Of a DNA stretch of 64,000 nt, positions 9,178 to 17,278 are shown one piece after another. The DNA lies in NCBI RefSeq assembly GCF_000413935.1, contig NZ_KE340379.1:84248-148247 (forward strand), read 5' to 3'. Source of the DNA: Acinetobacter colistiniresistens (GTDB lineage: Bacteria > Pseudomonadota > Gammaproteobacteria > Pseudomonadales > Moraxellaceae). Both the position numbers and the translations under genes were made by a program. Below the pieces are notes generated by a model. That model worked only from the letters and a program-made list of their open reading frames with translations, was not told where the DNA came from and made no database searches. How positions within the stretch are numbered: position 1 is the stretch's first letter; each line of letters opens with the position of its first letter.

Positions 9178-10485
9178 ATGCTAGAAGTACTAAAAAATAC
9201 CACATATCGGCATTTGTTCTTGGCCCAAGTGATTGCACTCATTGGAACAGGGTTAATCACGATCGCCCTAGCTTTACAGGCATACGATATTGCCAAGGGA
9301 GAAGCTGCTCAAGTTCTTGGTATTGCTTTGGCAATTAAGATGATTGCTTATATCGGTGTAGCACCTATAGCATCAGCATTTGCAGAGCGCTTACCAAGAA
9401 AACAGGTATTGGTTGGATTAGATATTATCCGAGCATTAACAGCTTTGTGCCTACCATTTGTGACACAAATCTGGCAAATCTATATTCTCATTTTTATTCT
9501 GCAATCTGCATCTGCTGCATTTACGCCAACATTTCAGGCAATGATTCCAGATGTTCTGCCTGAAGAAAAAGACTATACCAATGCTTTGTCATTGTCTCGA
9601 CTAGCCTATGATTTAGAAAACATTATCAGCCCAATGTTGGCAGGTTTCTTACTCACTGTCATGAGCTACCATAATCTGTTTTTAGGAACAGTATTAGGTT
9701 TTATCGGTTCTGCTTTGTTTGTGGTAAGTGCAAAATTACCAGTCGCCAAAGTGCCTGAGTTTAGAGGTGTTTATAGCCGTATAAAGCAGGGAGCTAAAAT
9801 TTATTTTAATACGCCGAGACTTAAGGCGTTGCTTGCTTTAAATTTAGCTATTGCTTCGGCGAGTGCTGTTGTGATTGTAAATACTGTTGTATTGGTTCAA
9901 TCGACATTTAAACTTACCGAAAATGCAACGACATGGGCATTTGGTCTTTTTGGACTTGGGTCAATGTTATCTGCTTTTGTTTTACCAAAGATATTGGATA
10001 AATTTCCTGATAGATCAGTCATGTTGACGGGAACAACAATTCTTGTCATTGGACTATTCAGTGGTTCTTTGATTGCATCTTATAATGGTTTGTTAGCACT
10101 TTGGTTTGTCCTTGGTATTGGATATTCAGTTTCACAAACACCTACAGGTCGCTTGATTCGTAAGTCTGCATCAAGTGAGAATAGAACATCATTGTTTGCC
10201 GCCCAATTTGCTTTCTCTCATGCTTGTTGGCTGATCACTTATCCATTGGTTGGATGGTTGAGTACGAATATAGGCACATTACAGACTTTTATTCCGATGG
10301 CTGTTATTGCGATTATTGCTCTCATTCTTGCATTATGCTTATGGACAACTAAAGATGAAGATTTTCTAGCACATAGCCATGATGATTTACCCGCAGACCA
10401 CGAACATGTGATTCAGCATCAAATTAATGGTGTACATGTGCATGAGTATGTGATTGATGACCATCATCAAAAATGGCCTAAATAA
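9178..10485 (+). CDS. MFS exporter with a His-rich C-terminal tail
   Basis: This 435-residue major facilitator protein has about 12 transmembrane helices and the loop 2-3 type motif AERLPRKQVLVGLD (about residues 64-77). The last 45 residues are soluble and metal-ligand rich (HSHDDL, DHEHVIQHQ, HVHEYV, DDHHQK). His-rich tails of this kind are known in NreB-type nickel exporters, so efflux of Ni, Co or Zn is plausible. It lies downstream of the czc/HupE block after a hairpin, with its own ribosome binding site (AAAGGAA). Drug efflux cannot be excluded, but the tail and the neighbourhood favour metal. Confidence 0.8.
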   Translation: MLEVLKNTTYRHLFLAQVIALIGTGLITIALALQAYDIAKGEAAQVLGIALAIKMIAYIGVAPIASAFAERLPRKQVLVGLDIIRALTALCLPFVTQIWQIYILIFILQSASAAFTPTFQAMIPDVLPEEKDYTNALSLSRLAYDLENIISPMLAGFLLTVMSYHNLFLGTVLGFIGSALFVVSAKLPVAKVPEFRGVYSRIKQGAKIYFNTPRLKALLALNLAIASASAVVIVNTVVLVQSTFKLTENATTWAFGLFGLGSMLSAFVLPKILDKFPDRSVMLTGTTILVIGLFSGSLIASYNGLLALWFVLGIGYSVSQTPTGRLIRKSASSENRTSLFAAQFAFSHACWLITYPLVGWLSTNIGTLQTFIPMAVIAIIALILALCLWTTKDEDFLAHSHDDLPADHEHVIQHQINGVHVHEYVIDDHHQKWPK

Positions 10486-10573
10486 TTCTTTTCGACTAAT
10501 GGCTTAGAAGTAAATCGTTTGTTTGTTGTACAATTTCAAACTTGTTTTATCGTTCAATAAAAAGGGAAACAAT

Positions 10574-10699
10574 ATGAAAAAACTAATCTTGGTATGTTTA
10601 ATGGGGCTTGCGGTAACAAATGCTTTTGCTCATTCAGGTGGTACTGATTCTTCAGGATGCCACACGAATAGTAAAACAGGGGATCGTCACTGCCACTAA
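10574..10699 (+). CDS. Small secreted YHYH-type protein (41 aa)
   Basis: A short reading frame begins at ATG 10574, preceded by AAGGGA. It encodes a signal peptide (MKKLILVCLMGLAVTNAFA) and a 22-residue mature part, HSGGTDSSGCHTNSKTGDRH followed by CH. This matches the short 'YHYH domain-containing' exported peptides, in which a HSGG...DxxGCHxN...YHCH pattern carries two Cys and several His. The mature peptide could bind a metal ion, but no function is established. It ends at a terminator shared with the convergent chrA gene. Confidence 0.75.
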   Translation: MKKLILVCLMGLAVTNAFAHSGGTDSSGCHTNSKTGDRHCH

Positions 10700-10704
10700 T
10701 GGTA

Positions 10705-10734
10705 TAAAAAAAGGAAGCTAAGCTTCCTTTTTTA
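10705..10734. terminator. Bidirectional terminator between the YHYH gene and chrA
   Basis: AAGGAAGC and GCTTCCTT are flanked by an A-run on the left and a T-run on the right, so the hairpin can terminate transcription from both sides. It lies between two convergent stop codons. Confidence 0.8.
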
Positions 10735-10749
10735 TTAAAAATTATAAGT

Positions 10750-12102
10750 TTACGCACCAATGTACAAAATCAAACCACAGAATGCCGAAGCTAAAATGAC
10801 ATACATGACTTTGACTTCAAAATGGAACAAGGCGATGAATGCTGCAATCGCAATAACCATTGCTTCATAGTTGAATGGATGATCGAATCCATTTGGCCAT
10901 AAAACGTGGTAACTGAAGAAAAGTGCAAGATTTAAAATTACACCAACAACAGCGGCAGTGATTGCCGTCAAAGGTGCAGTAAATTTTAATTCATTGTGGG
11001 TTGATTCAATCACTGGAGCACCAGCTAGAATAAAAATGAAAGAAAACAGGAAAGTAAACCAAGTCACAATCACAGCACCCAACGCACCTGCCAAGAACAG
11101 ATGATCATTGCCTAACAGAGCATGATTAAAGCCACCTAAGAATCCTACAAACGCAACAACCATGATCAGAGGACCTGGGGTGCTTTCTCCAAGGGCTAAA
11201 CCATCGATCATTTGTGTTGGACTCAACCAACCATAAAAATTAACAGCACCTTGATAAACATAAGGTAATACTGCATAAGCACCACCAAATGTGAGCAAAG
11301 CAGCTTTTGTAAAGAACCAAGCCATTTGAGTATAAGCATGATCCCAACCAAGCGTTAAAACCAAACTGAAAATTGGGGCAAGCCATAGGATTGCTCCAAT
11401 CAAAAGTATCTTAGCTAAATGTTTCCAACTAAATATGGCATGTTCTGGGGTAGGTGTATCATCATCAATTAATGCGGGACCATAATCTTTTTTACCTTGC
11501 TGATGTGAACCTCCGCCTGTAAAAACGCTTGGATATTTTTTACTTGCTAAATATCCAATGATCGCAGCCGTTAGAACGATTAAGGGGAATGGCAAGTTAA
11601 AGAAAAATATAGAGATGAATGCAAGCGCAGCGATTGCCCATAAAAACTTATTTTTCAACGATCGGCTACCAATCCGATATGTCGCATGAAAAACGATAGC
11701 AACAACAGCTGGTTTAATCCCATAAAAAAGACCTGCAATAATAGGAACATCACCAAATTTTACATAGACCCATGACAGACCAATCAGGATAAATAGAGAG
11801 GGTAATACAAAAAGGATTCCTGCAACTAATCCACCAACGGTTCTATGCATCAACCAACCGATATAGGTTGCTAATTGTTGTGCTTCAGGCCCAGGCAGTA
11901 ACATGCAGTAGTTGAGAGCATGTAAAAAACGCTTTTCAGAAATCCAACGTTTTTGTTCAACGAGTTCTTGGTGCATAACAGCGATTTGCCCCGCTGGTCC
12001 ACCAAAACTAATAAACCCCAATTTAAGCCAAAATAAGAAAGCTTGCCAAAAATGAACTGGCTGTGCTGGTTCTTCATGTACAGCGGCTTGTTCTTGTTCC
12101 AT
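10750..12102 (-). CDS. chrA: Chromate efflux transporter ChrA
   Basis: This 450-residue long-chain CHR-family transporter is made of two homologous halves. The first begins near residue 25 (FWLKLGFISFGGPAGQIAVM) and the second near 265 (FTKAALLTFGGAYAVLPYVY). The FGGP and FGGA blocks with PGP motifs (LPGPEAQQLATYIGW, STPGPLIMVVAFVG) are CHR hallmarks. ChrA pumps chromate out of the cell. The gene starts 11 bases after the chrB stop, so the two form an operon read leftward and ending at the shared terminator. Confidence 0.95.
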   Translation of the reverse strand: MEQEQAAVHEEPAQPVHFWQAFLFWLKLGFISFGGPAGQIAVMHQELVEQKRWISEKRFLHALNYCMLLPGPEAQQLATYIGWLMHRTVGGLVAGILFVLPSLFILIGLSWVYVKFGDVPIIAGLFYGIKPAVVAIVFHATYRIGSRSLKNKFLWAIAALAFISIFFFNLPFPLIVLTAAIIGYLASKKYPSVFTGGGSHQQGKKDYGPALIDDDTPTPEHAIFSWKHLAKILLIGAILWLAPIFSLVLTLGWDHAYTQMAWFFTKAALLTFGGAYAVLPYVYQGAVNFYGWLSPTQMIDGLALGESTPGPLIMVVAFVGFLGGFNHALLGNDHLFLAGALGAVIVTWFTFLFSFIFILAGAPVIESTHNELKFTAPLTAITAAVVGVILNLALFFSYHVLWPNGFDHPFNYEAMVIAIAAFIALFHFEVKVMYVILASAFCGLILYIGA

Positions 12103-12113
12103 GATTATTCTCT

Positions 12114-13025
12114 TTATAGGTTGGCATATAAGCCATCGAAAATGTGATTTGATAAGGCAAATAGGTGGTCATCGTCACTTATCTGGCTTCTAATTCCTTG
12201 AATAACCTTTTCAATACCGATTGCTTCGGGAGGCTCAATTCCACCGACATCTAAGTAATGAACAATTTCAGCAATTTTCTTTAATGCAGGTGTTTCTAAA
12301 TTAAAACTATGTAAAAGAACTTCGAAGGTCACCCAATGATTGACATGACTGAAAGTTGCACCATCAAAATCGAATCCTAATGCTGCTTCTGGGCAGTCAC
12401 TTGGCATTTCTAACCAAATGAATGTTGGTGAGGTATCAATAAATGTCTTTATTAGCCATGCAGAGGCTAGACGATCAATCCAAGGTCTTTTACGTGTTGC
12501 CCAAATTCTGTTTTGATAACTAGCTTTATCTAGAAGTTGAATATGAGCTTGTATCGCTTGAGGCTCATTCACTTCACCAAGACGTGCAATTGAAAGTTCT
12601 AATGAAGATAGCTCATTTAAAACCTGTGCTTGAGTCTCATCGGGGTAGAAGTCAATTTCTACAAGCGCATCGATACTTTTTCTCAGTTTACGAACTTGCT
12701 TGAGTAGCTCTTTCTTTTCATCTTTAGTCTGTCGATCTCTTAACTCAGAAAGTTGTTTATAGAGAGTGTCGTATTCTTCTTTTCGATTGAAGAAAGGAGC
12801 AAGTTCAAGATTTAAGGGTTGCTCAGCATGAAACACATAAGCAGTTCCTTGTTCTGAAATAACATCATTAGCAATAGGGTCAAACTTTTCACTATGCGAA
12901 ATAGGGAGTAAGTAGACCCCATCTCTTAGAATTGCTGCGCCACTTGCTTTGAGAGATCGCCAGACTCTCATACGAGTGGTTGTGTTCTGCGTAGGCAATG
13001 AGGATATGAGTAAGGATATTTTCAT
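12114..13025 (-). CDS. chrB: Chromate resistance protein ChrB (probable chromate-responsive regulator)
   Basis: This 303-residue ChrB has an N-terminal winged-helix-like region (about residues 1-150) beginning MKISLLISSLPTQNTTTRMR. The C-terminal chromate-resistance domain (about 155-303) starts RIWATRKRPWIDRLASAWLI and contains FDFDGATFSHVNHWVTFEVL and HYLDVGG. In Ochrobactrum, ChrB is reported to repress chrBA and respond to chromate. It heads the two-gene operon with chrA. A 10-bp inverted repeat covers its start codon and upstream region and is a candidate self-operator. Confidence 0.92.
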   Translation of the reverse strand: MKISLLISSLPTQNTTTRMRVWRSLKASGAAILRDGVYLLPISHSEKFDPIANDVISEQGTAYVFHAEQPLNLELAPFFNRKEEYDTLYKQLSELRDRQTKDEKKELLKQVRKLRKSIDALVEIDFYPDETQAQVLNELSSLELSIARLGEVNEPQAIQAHIQLLDKASYQNRIWATRKRPWIDRLASAWLIKTFIDTSPTFIWLEMPSDCPEAALGFDFDGATFSHVNHWVTFEVLLHSFNLETPALKKIAEIVHYLDVGGIEPPEAIGIEKVIQGIRSQISDDDHLFALSNHIFDGLYANL

Positions 13026-13061
13026 GTAATATACTCAACTTATTTGTTTAATATATTACAT
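13024..13061 (-). promoter_or_regulatory. Candidate chrBA operator: 10-bp inverted repeat at the chrB start
   Basis: ATGTAATATA at 13024-13033 is repeated in inverse as TATATTACAT at 13052-13061, with an 18-base spacer. It overlaps the start codon and the likely promoter region of chrB. Position and symmetry suggest an operator, possibly for ChrB itself. The assignment is inference. Confidence 0.45.
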
Positions 13062-13267
13062 ATAAAAAATTAAAGGGCAAATACAAAGAAGTGATTTCTT
13101 ATATCAGAAGAAATATTAAAGTGCGGAAATGACTAAAGAGCAGTTGTTTTTTAAGTTTATGATTTTATATAAATTATTTGGTTATATATTGTTTCAGCAC
13201 ACTTCAATATTTGTGAGTTTAGTACTACTTATCAAAAAAATTGTTTAAATTGCAGGGTGTGCAAAAG

Positions 13268-13304
13268 TTGACTGAGAATTAGGTTCTTTGTAAATCTCAG
13301 TCAA
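13268..13304 (-). terminator. Hairpin downstream of the TIR gene
   Basis: TTGACTGAGA and TCTCAGTCAA form a perfect 10-bp stem with a 17-base loop, about 22 bases past the TIR stop. Read on the - strand it is followed by CTTTT. It is a weak but plausible terminator. The remaining bases between chrB and the TIR gene (13062-13267) hold no gene I can see. Confidence 0.45.
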
Positions 13305-13326
13305 AATTTTAACTCTTAGAAGGTGC

Positions 13327-14206
13327 TTATCGATTTAAGATGACATCAGCTAATTGATGGGCAATTTCCTCAATACTATTTACAGAAGTATTTAAGGCGA
13401 CTTTATCAGCTAAATTCGGACTATAATCTAAAACATCATTTTTAGTAATTCTGTGCCAAATCGGTAGAATCATTTTGTGACCATTCATTTCACGGGCTAC
13501 TAAGCCATCAAGTTCATAGTTGGTCCAGTCTTTTTTTATAAAGTCAGTTGAAAGAACAACGGTACCGTATTTAGAGTTTCGGAGACCACTATCAATTTTA
13601 CGACGCAAACTATCCCCAACTTTTAACGTGAATTCGTCGTACCAAACTTTTACTCCAAGTTGCTGTAATGTCTCTGCAAGTGGTCTGACAAAATCTTCTT
13701 TATCTTCTGAAGCGTGTGAAATAAACAAATCATATTCTGGTTCAATCTCAGGTATTGTATTGTTGTAAGATGGTATTGAAACATCAGTAATGTATTGGGT
13801 AGAAGCCTTAATAGCATCAATTTCACGTTTCAGTTTCTTTTGATGTTCAATTTCGTCTTTCTGATGTTTTTTAGTCAGAGCCTCTAATTTTTTTTCTTTC
13901 CAGTATTTCTTCTTTTATAAGGTTCTGTTTTTCTTTCAGTAGCTTATTGTCAATATCAGTTTTCTTTTTTTGTAATTCTGAAAGTTTCGATTGTATACGA
14001 GCATTTTCTTGTTCTTTTCTATTAATTTCAGATAGCTTTAATTTGAGGGTGCTAGGACTAGTTGTTTTACCTATAGAATTTTGAATTTGTAAAATTTTGG
14101 AAGTGCTATCCGCTGCCTTTTTCTGTTCTAAGCTCATTCGATGAGTAATATCAGCTAACTCTTTGTTTAGTCTAGTTATGGTGCTGCTAATAGTTTGTAT
14201 CGACAT
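13327..14206 (-). pseudogene. Coiled-coil/TIR-domain NADase-like protein, AbTir-like, split by a one-base frameshift
   Basis: Two - strand frames make one protein of about 292 residues if a single A is skipped. The 5' frame (from ATG 14206) gives 106 residues of heptad-rich coiled coil. The 3' frame gives a linker and a TIR domain starting EYDLFISHASEDKEDFVRPL (about residues 157-176) and ending at 13327. The switch point is an A8 tract (13888-13895 on the + strand); with seven A the frames join as ...LERKK-LEALTKKHQK. The layout matches AbTir of A. baumannii, a TIR NADase that makes cyclic ADP-ribose isomers. The WxxxE spacing of its key Trp and catalytic Glu is kept here as WTNYE (W227, E231 of the joined protein). 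No Thoeris-type ThsA partner is nearby. Sequencing error, true loss, phase variation and recoding are all possible. Confidence 0.75.
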
Positions 14207-14288
14207 GTTCTCTCTACTATAAATATTTTAAAAGATAAGATTATTATTTGAGCTTATTAAATACAAGTCTTACGTATTGCATCATTCT

Positions 14289-14519
14289 TTAAGGTAAACA
14301 ACAATATCCAGCCCAATCAGCCATCAGACCTTTCCGTTTTTCAAGATATGCCCCACGTAGATAAGCAGCTTCAACCTCATCTGGTAATTTATGTGCAAGT
14401 ACCTCACAGACTTCACGAGGGTAATCAGTTTTATCAGCTGACCAGTCGCGAAATGCTGAACTTAAACTGTGTCTAGTGTTTGCAGGACTTTGTTTAGGCT
14501 CAATATAGCCTAGATGAAC
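14289..14519 (-). pseudogene. C-terminal relic of a P4-type tyrosine integrase
   Basis: A - strand fragment of 76 residues between stops carries the end of a P4-like integrase: TRHSLSSAFRDWSAD, REVCEVLAHKLPDEVEAAYL and EKRKGLMADWAGYC. The family pattern is FRDWxAE...EVCELALAH...EAAYRR...KRRxLMxxWAxYC, with the catalytic Tyr in the AAY block. There is no start codon, and the upstream catalytic Arg and His boxes are missing; the frame is closed by a stop at 14520-14522. It lies about 210 bases from a tRNA-Ser-like 3' end, as expected for an island integrated at a tRNA gene. The fragment cannot be active. Confidence 0.8.
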
Positions 14520-14731
14520 TTATACTGTACTTTATGGCCAAATGATCTTAGAACAAGTTAAGAGGCAAGTGATGAGTTTTTAATGTACAATCATCAAGTC
14601 AATTCATAAAAATAATTTTGATGGATTAAATGCCAAAATTATAAGTTGAATTTTTTGTAGTAAAAATAGTAGTAAAAAATTAAATTTAAAATATTTTATA
14701 TATATTTATCAGTAAACTACCATTCTAATGT

Positions 14732-14751
14732 GACTGCCACCGCTTCCGCCA
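14732..14751 (+). other. Putative attachment site: 3' end of tRNA-Ser(UGA)
   Basis: GACTGCCACCGCTTCCGCCA resembles the T-arm/acceptor end of bacterial tRNA-Ser(UGA), whose 3' end is CGCTTCCGCCA in E. coli. It is not part of a complete tRNA here: no T-loop GTTC or anticodon arm precedes it. It lies just upstream of a terminator and beside an integrase relic. I infer the distal att repeat left by an island inserted in tRNA-Ser; the intact tRNA should be beyond the left edge of the window. Confidence 0.55.
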
Positions 14752-14757
14752 AATACG

Positions 14758-14786
14758 AAAAAGCCCTTATATATAAGGGCTTTTTT
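14758..14786 (+). terminator. Terminator following the att-like tRNA-Ser end
   Basis: AAAAAGCCCTTAT pairs with ATAAGGGCTTTTTT around a short centre. It would be the native terminator of the tRNA-Ser gene, now separated from it by the island. Confidence 0.75.
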
Positions 14787-15468
14787 CTTGACTACACTTT
14801 TGTCCCATATAATAAGCAGCATCAAGTTTCAGATTGAATTGAACGAGAATAAATTGGGATTCGATTTAATTGTCTGTTTTTATTTTACCTAAATGGTGTA
14901 AATCCAGATTTTCTGTCAGAGATAATATTTCATCTATTTTTTGTTTTAATTTTCTCAGAAAACTTATTTGATTGAGATGAGTTAATATTGATTTTAATCA
15001 TCTTTGTATACACTTCTTGTTCTCCTATATTTTCTAAACGTTGATGACGCTTTTCTTAAAAAATTATGATACAGCTTTTCAAAAAGTGATTTGGTGCTTC
15101 ATTAGCATAAGCTTTTTCTTCACTTGTAATGATTATTCTGTTTGTGCAGAAAACTGAGTCCCCCTTTCTTATATTTTAACGTTTCTGAAATTCGATGAAT
15201 TATTTTTGTTTTCTTTAATTTTAAACTTATGTTCAATTATCAAAGAATCAAATCAATTCTGGAGCCAACTAAAATAACAAATGATAATTAAAAACTGACC
15301 TAAGAAATGGTTCGATATTTATAAAATCGATATTAATGTGAATAACTCAACTGAAAATAAGCTAATGAGATACCCGTTTTACTCTGGGATTTACATAAAA
15401 ATTACATTTTATTTTTATTTTTATAAGTCTATTTAAATCAGTATTTTATTTTTATTTTATTTCTATAT

Positions 15469-15484
15469 TTTACCGTTCGGTAAA
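15469..15484. promoter_or_regulatory. Candidate operator in the csu upstream region
   Basis: TTTACCG-TT-CGGTAAA is a perfect 7-bp dyad with a 2-base centre, about 110 bases upstream of the first csu start. The shape resembles TetR-family operators. No TetR gene is present in the window, so the binder is unknown. Confidence 0.4.
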
Positions 15485-15593
15485 TATTTTTCGTAATGGT
15501 AAGTTGGCGAATGGTGAAAAAAAGTGTAATAATTGTGATATTAATCACATTTTAACTAATGTTTGTCAATTTTTTTGTTTTTTTGGTGGTGTT

Positions 15594-16130
15594 ATGAAAA
15601 TAATCTCTAAAACTGCGCTGACTACTCTAGCGCTTTGTGGATTTATTGGCTCTGCTCAGGCTGCAGTTACAGGTCAGGTTGATGTAAAATTAAATATTTC
15701 AACAGGTTGTACTGTTGAAGGTTCCAAAATCGATGGCAACATGAACAAATTTGGTACCTTGGATTTTGGTAAGACTGCTGGTAACTGGGATAACGTATTA
15801 ACTGCTCAGGTTGCTTCATCTGGTACAGGTGGCCATTTGTCTGTAAAATGTGACAGCGCAAATCCAGTAGATTTCACTGTTGCCATTGATGGCGGTGAGC
15901 GTAGTGATCGTAGCTTGAAGAATACAAGCGCTGATGATCTGGTTCCGTACAATGTATACCGTGACGCAGCACGTACGAATTTATATGCAATCAATGCGCC
16001 GCAGACATTTACTGTTGCAAATGGTCAGGCTCAGGAAGTTCCGATCTTTGGTGCGATTGCCGCAAATACTGGCGAAGCGAAAGCCCAAGGGGATTATACA
16101 GATACATTATTGGTAACCGTCAACTTCTAA
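15594..16130 (+). CDS. csuA/B: Csu pilus major subunit CsuA/B (spore coat U domain)
   Basis: This 178-residue exported pilin has a signal peptide cleaved after SAQA (about residue 22). A spore-coat-U-type fold follows, starting AVTGQVDVKLNISTGCTVEG with a Cys pair, and ending in the donor-strand-like QGDYTDTLLVTVNF. It closely resembles CsuA/B of A. baumannii as I remember it. The true start is ATG 15594, preceded by GGTGGTG; a frame open from 15504 adds 30 residues that do not look like protein. It is the first gene of the csu operon for archaic chaperone-usher pili used in attachment to abiotic surfaces. Confidence 0.93.
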   Translation: MKIISKTALTTLALCGFIGSAQAAVTGQVDVKLNISTGCTVEGSKIDGNMNKFGTLDFGKTAGNWDNVLTAQVASSGTGGHLSVKCDSANPVDFTVAIDGGERSDRSLKNTSADDLVPYNVYRDAARTNLYAINAPQTFTVANGQAQEVPIFGAIAANTGEAKAQGDYTDTLLVTVNF

Positions 16131-16196
16131 TCACTGTATGTGACAATTGACAGGTTTGTTCTGTGTAACAAACCTGTTTTTATATAGGAGAACAGC

Positions 16197-16751
16197 ATGC
16201 ATCTGTGGCTTAAACAAAGCTTTGGATTGCTGGTTTGTGGTCTTATCTCTTCATCAGTTTGGGCTGGGCAACTGGCGGCAAAACTGAATACTCAAATTGA
16301 ACTTTTACCCTCATGTGTTGTAAATAACCAGACTGTACAGAATGGCACTACTAGTTTGAACTTCGGTCAGCTGGATTTTGGTGAAACTACAGCTTCCTTC
16401 AATGGTGTGATTAATACTAATTTAAGTAATGGGACATCATCTGGCCTGAAAATTCAGTGCTCAGGAAATTCTTCTATTAAAGTTACTTTCGGTGCTGGGC
16501 AGCATGATAATAAAGTCCCCGCAGCATTCGTTGCAAATTATTTTCGTGCAGTGAGTAATGGTAAGGACTTTTTAGCTTATAACCTGCTGTATGGTACGAA
16601 TAAGCAGATCCTAGGTCCAAATCAGTCTATTACCCTGAATAATAATGGACAAGTACAGACTCTGGATATTTTTGGACAGACTGTAAATAACGGTCAGCCT
16701 GTTTCACTTGGTCATTACACTGACACCATTCCAGTCACTATTGAGTTTTGA
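16197..16751 (+). CDS. csuA: Csu pilus minor subunit CsuA
   Basis: This 184-residue exported spore-coat-U-domain protein has a signal peptide ending near SVWA (residue about 22). Two cysteines (near PSCVV and IQCSG) probably form the conserved disulphide, and the C-terminal strand is HYTDTIPVTIEF. It is the second gene of the csu operon, 66 bases after csuA/B, with AGGAGAA before the start. The gap after csuA/B has a weak hairpin region that could help the major subunit be made in excess. Confidence 0.88.
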   Translation: MHLWLKQSFGLLVCGLISSSVWAGQLAAKLNTQIELLPSCVVNNQTVQNGTTSLNFGQLDFGETTASFNGVINTNLSNGTSSGLKIQCSGNSSIKVTFGAGQHDNKVPAAFVANYFRAVSNGKDFLAYNLLYGTNKQILGPNQSITLNNNGQVQTLDIFGQTVNNGQPVSLGHYTDTIPVTIEF

Positions 16752-16762
16752 AAAATAAAACC

Positions 16763-17278
16763 ATGAAAAAATTAGGCCTGAGTGTTCTGCTATTGCAGAT
16801 GATTCCTTTTGTATATGCGGCTGATCCACAAACGAGTGCAAATTTTAAAGTACAGGCGACTATAGAAAATGGATGTAGTCTGAGCAATATTGAACAGGTC
16901 CTTGATTTTGGTCGTCACCCAGTGACATCTCAGGACAGAGTGAATGGTCAGGTGATTAATACGGCCCAAAGCTGGAATCTTCATTGTACCCAGCACTTGC
17001 CAGTGAAGGTGATGCTGAATGGGGGGGATAATTTTTCTGCTAATATCCGGCGTATGAAGCATAACTCGCTGAATGAATTTGTTTCATATCGTCTTTATCA
17101 AAAAAATGATTTGAAAGATGAATATATTAGTGGCAATACGTACTCAATGACACCTGCAACTGATTCAAATCCGATTCTGAATTTTTCTGTATATGGTGTT
17201 GCCGATCTGAATAACAATAATCAACCAAGATCAGCTGGCCTATATAAAGATACTGTCGCAATTACGATTACATGGTGA
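16763..17278 (+). CDS. csuB: Csu pilus minor subunit CsuB
   Basis: This 171-residue exported pilus subunit starts MKKLGLSVLLLQMIPFVYA (signal peptide). The mature part begins ADPQTSANFKVQATIENGCS and ends LYKDTVAITITW, the usual C-terminal strand of spore-coat-U subunits. I prefer ATG 16763 over a TTG at 16748, because the latter overlaps the csuA stop and only adds five residues before an ordinary signal sequence. The stop overlaps the start of csuC by a few bases, so the genes are translationally coupled. Confidence 0.85.
   Translation: MKKLGLSVLLLQMIPFVYAADPQTSANFKVQATIENGCSLSNIEQVLDFGRHPVTSQDRVNGQVINTAQSWNLHCTQHLPVKVMLNGGDNFSANIRRMKHNSLNEFVSYRLYQKNDLKDEYISGNTYSMTPATDSNPILNFSVYGVADLNNNNQPRSAGLYKDTVAITITW

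Larger units (their letters stand above)
14520..15593. other. Long gene-free stretch: island edge plus csu upstream region
   Basis: No coding frame with credible content is seen. The left part (14520-14731) is AT-rich island edge. It is followed by the att-like tRNA-Ser end and a terminator (listed separately). From 14787 to 15593 the DNA is very AT-rich and holds the csu upstream region, including a 7-bp dyad at 15469-15484. Confidence 0.6.

Noticed and set aside
13520..13768. Open frame on the + strand opposite the TIR gene
   Set aside because: It is the antisense shadow of the TIR domain; the - strand frame has clear homology.
14787..15468. Possible gene in the long AT-rich stretch before csu
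   Set aside because: No frame of 60 residues or more and stops in all frames; treated as regulatory or decayed DNA.
15504..15593. 30-residue N-terminal extension of CsuA/B
   Set aside because: The extension is Cys/Asn/Phe-rich and unlike any signal peptide; ATG 15594 has a good ribosome binding site and starts a normal signal sequence.
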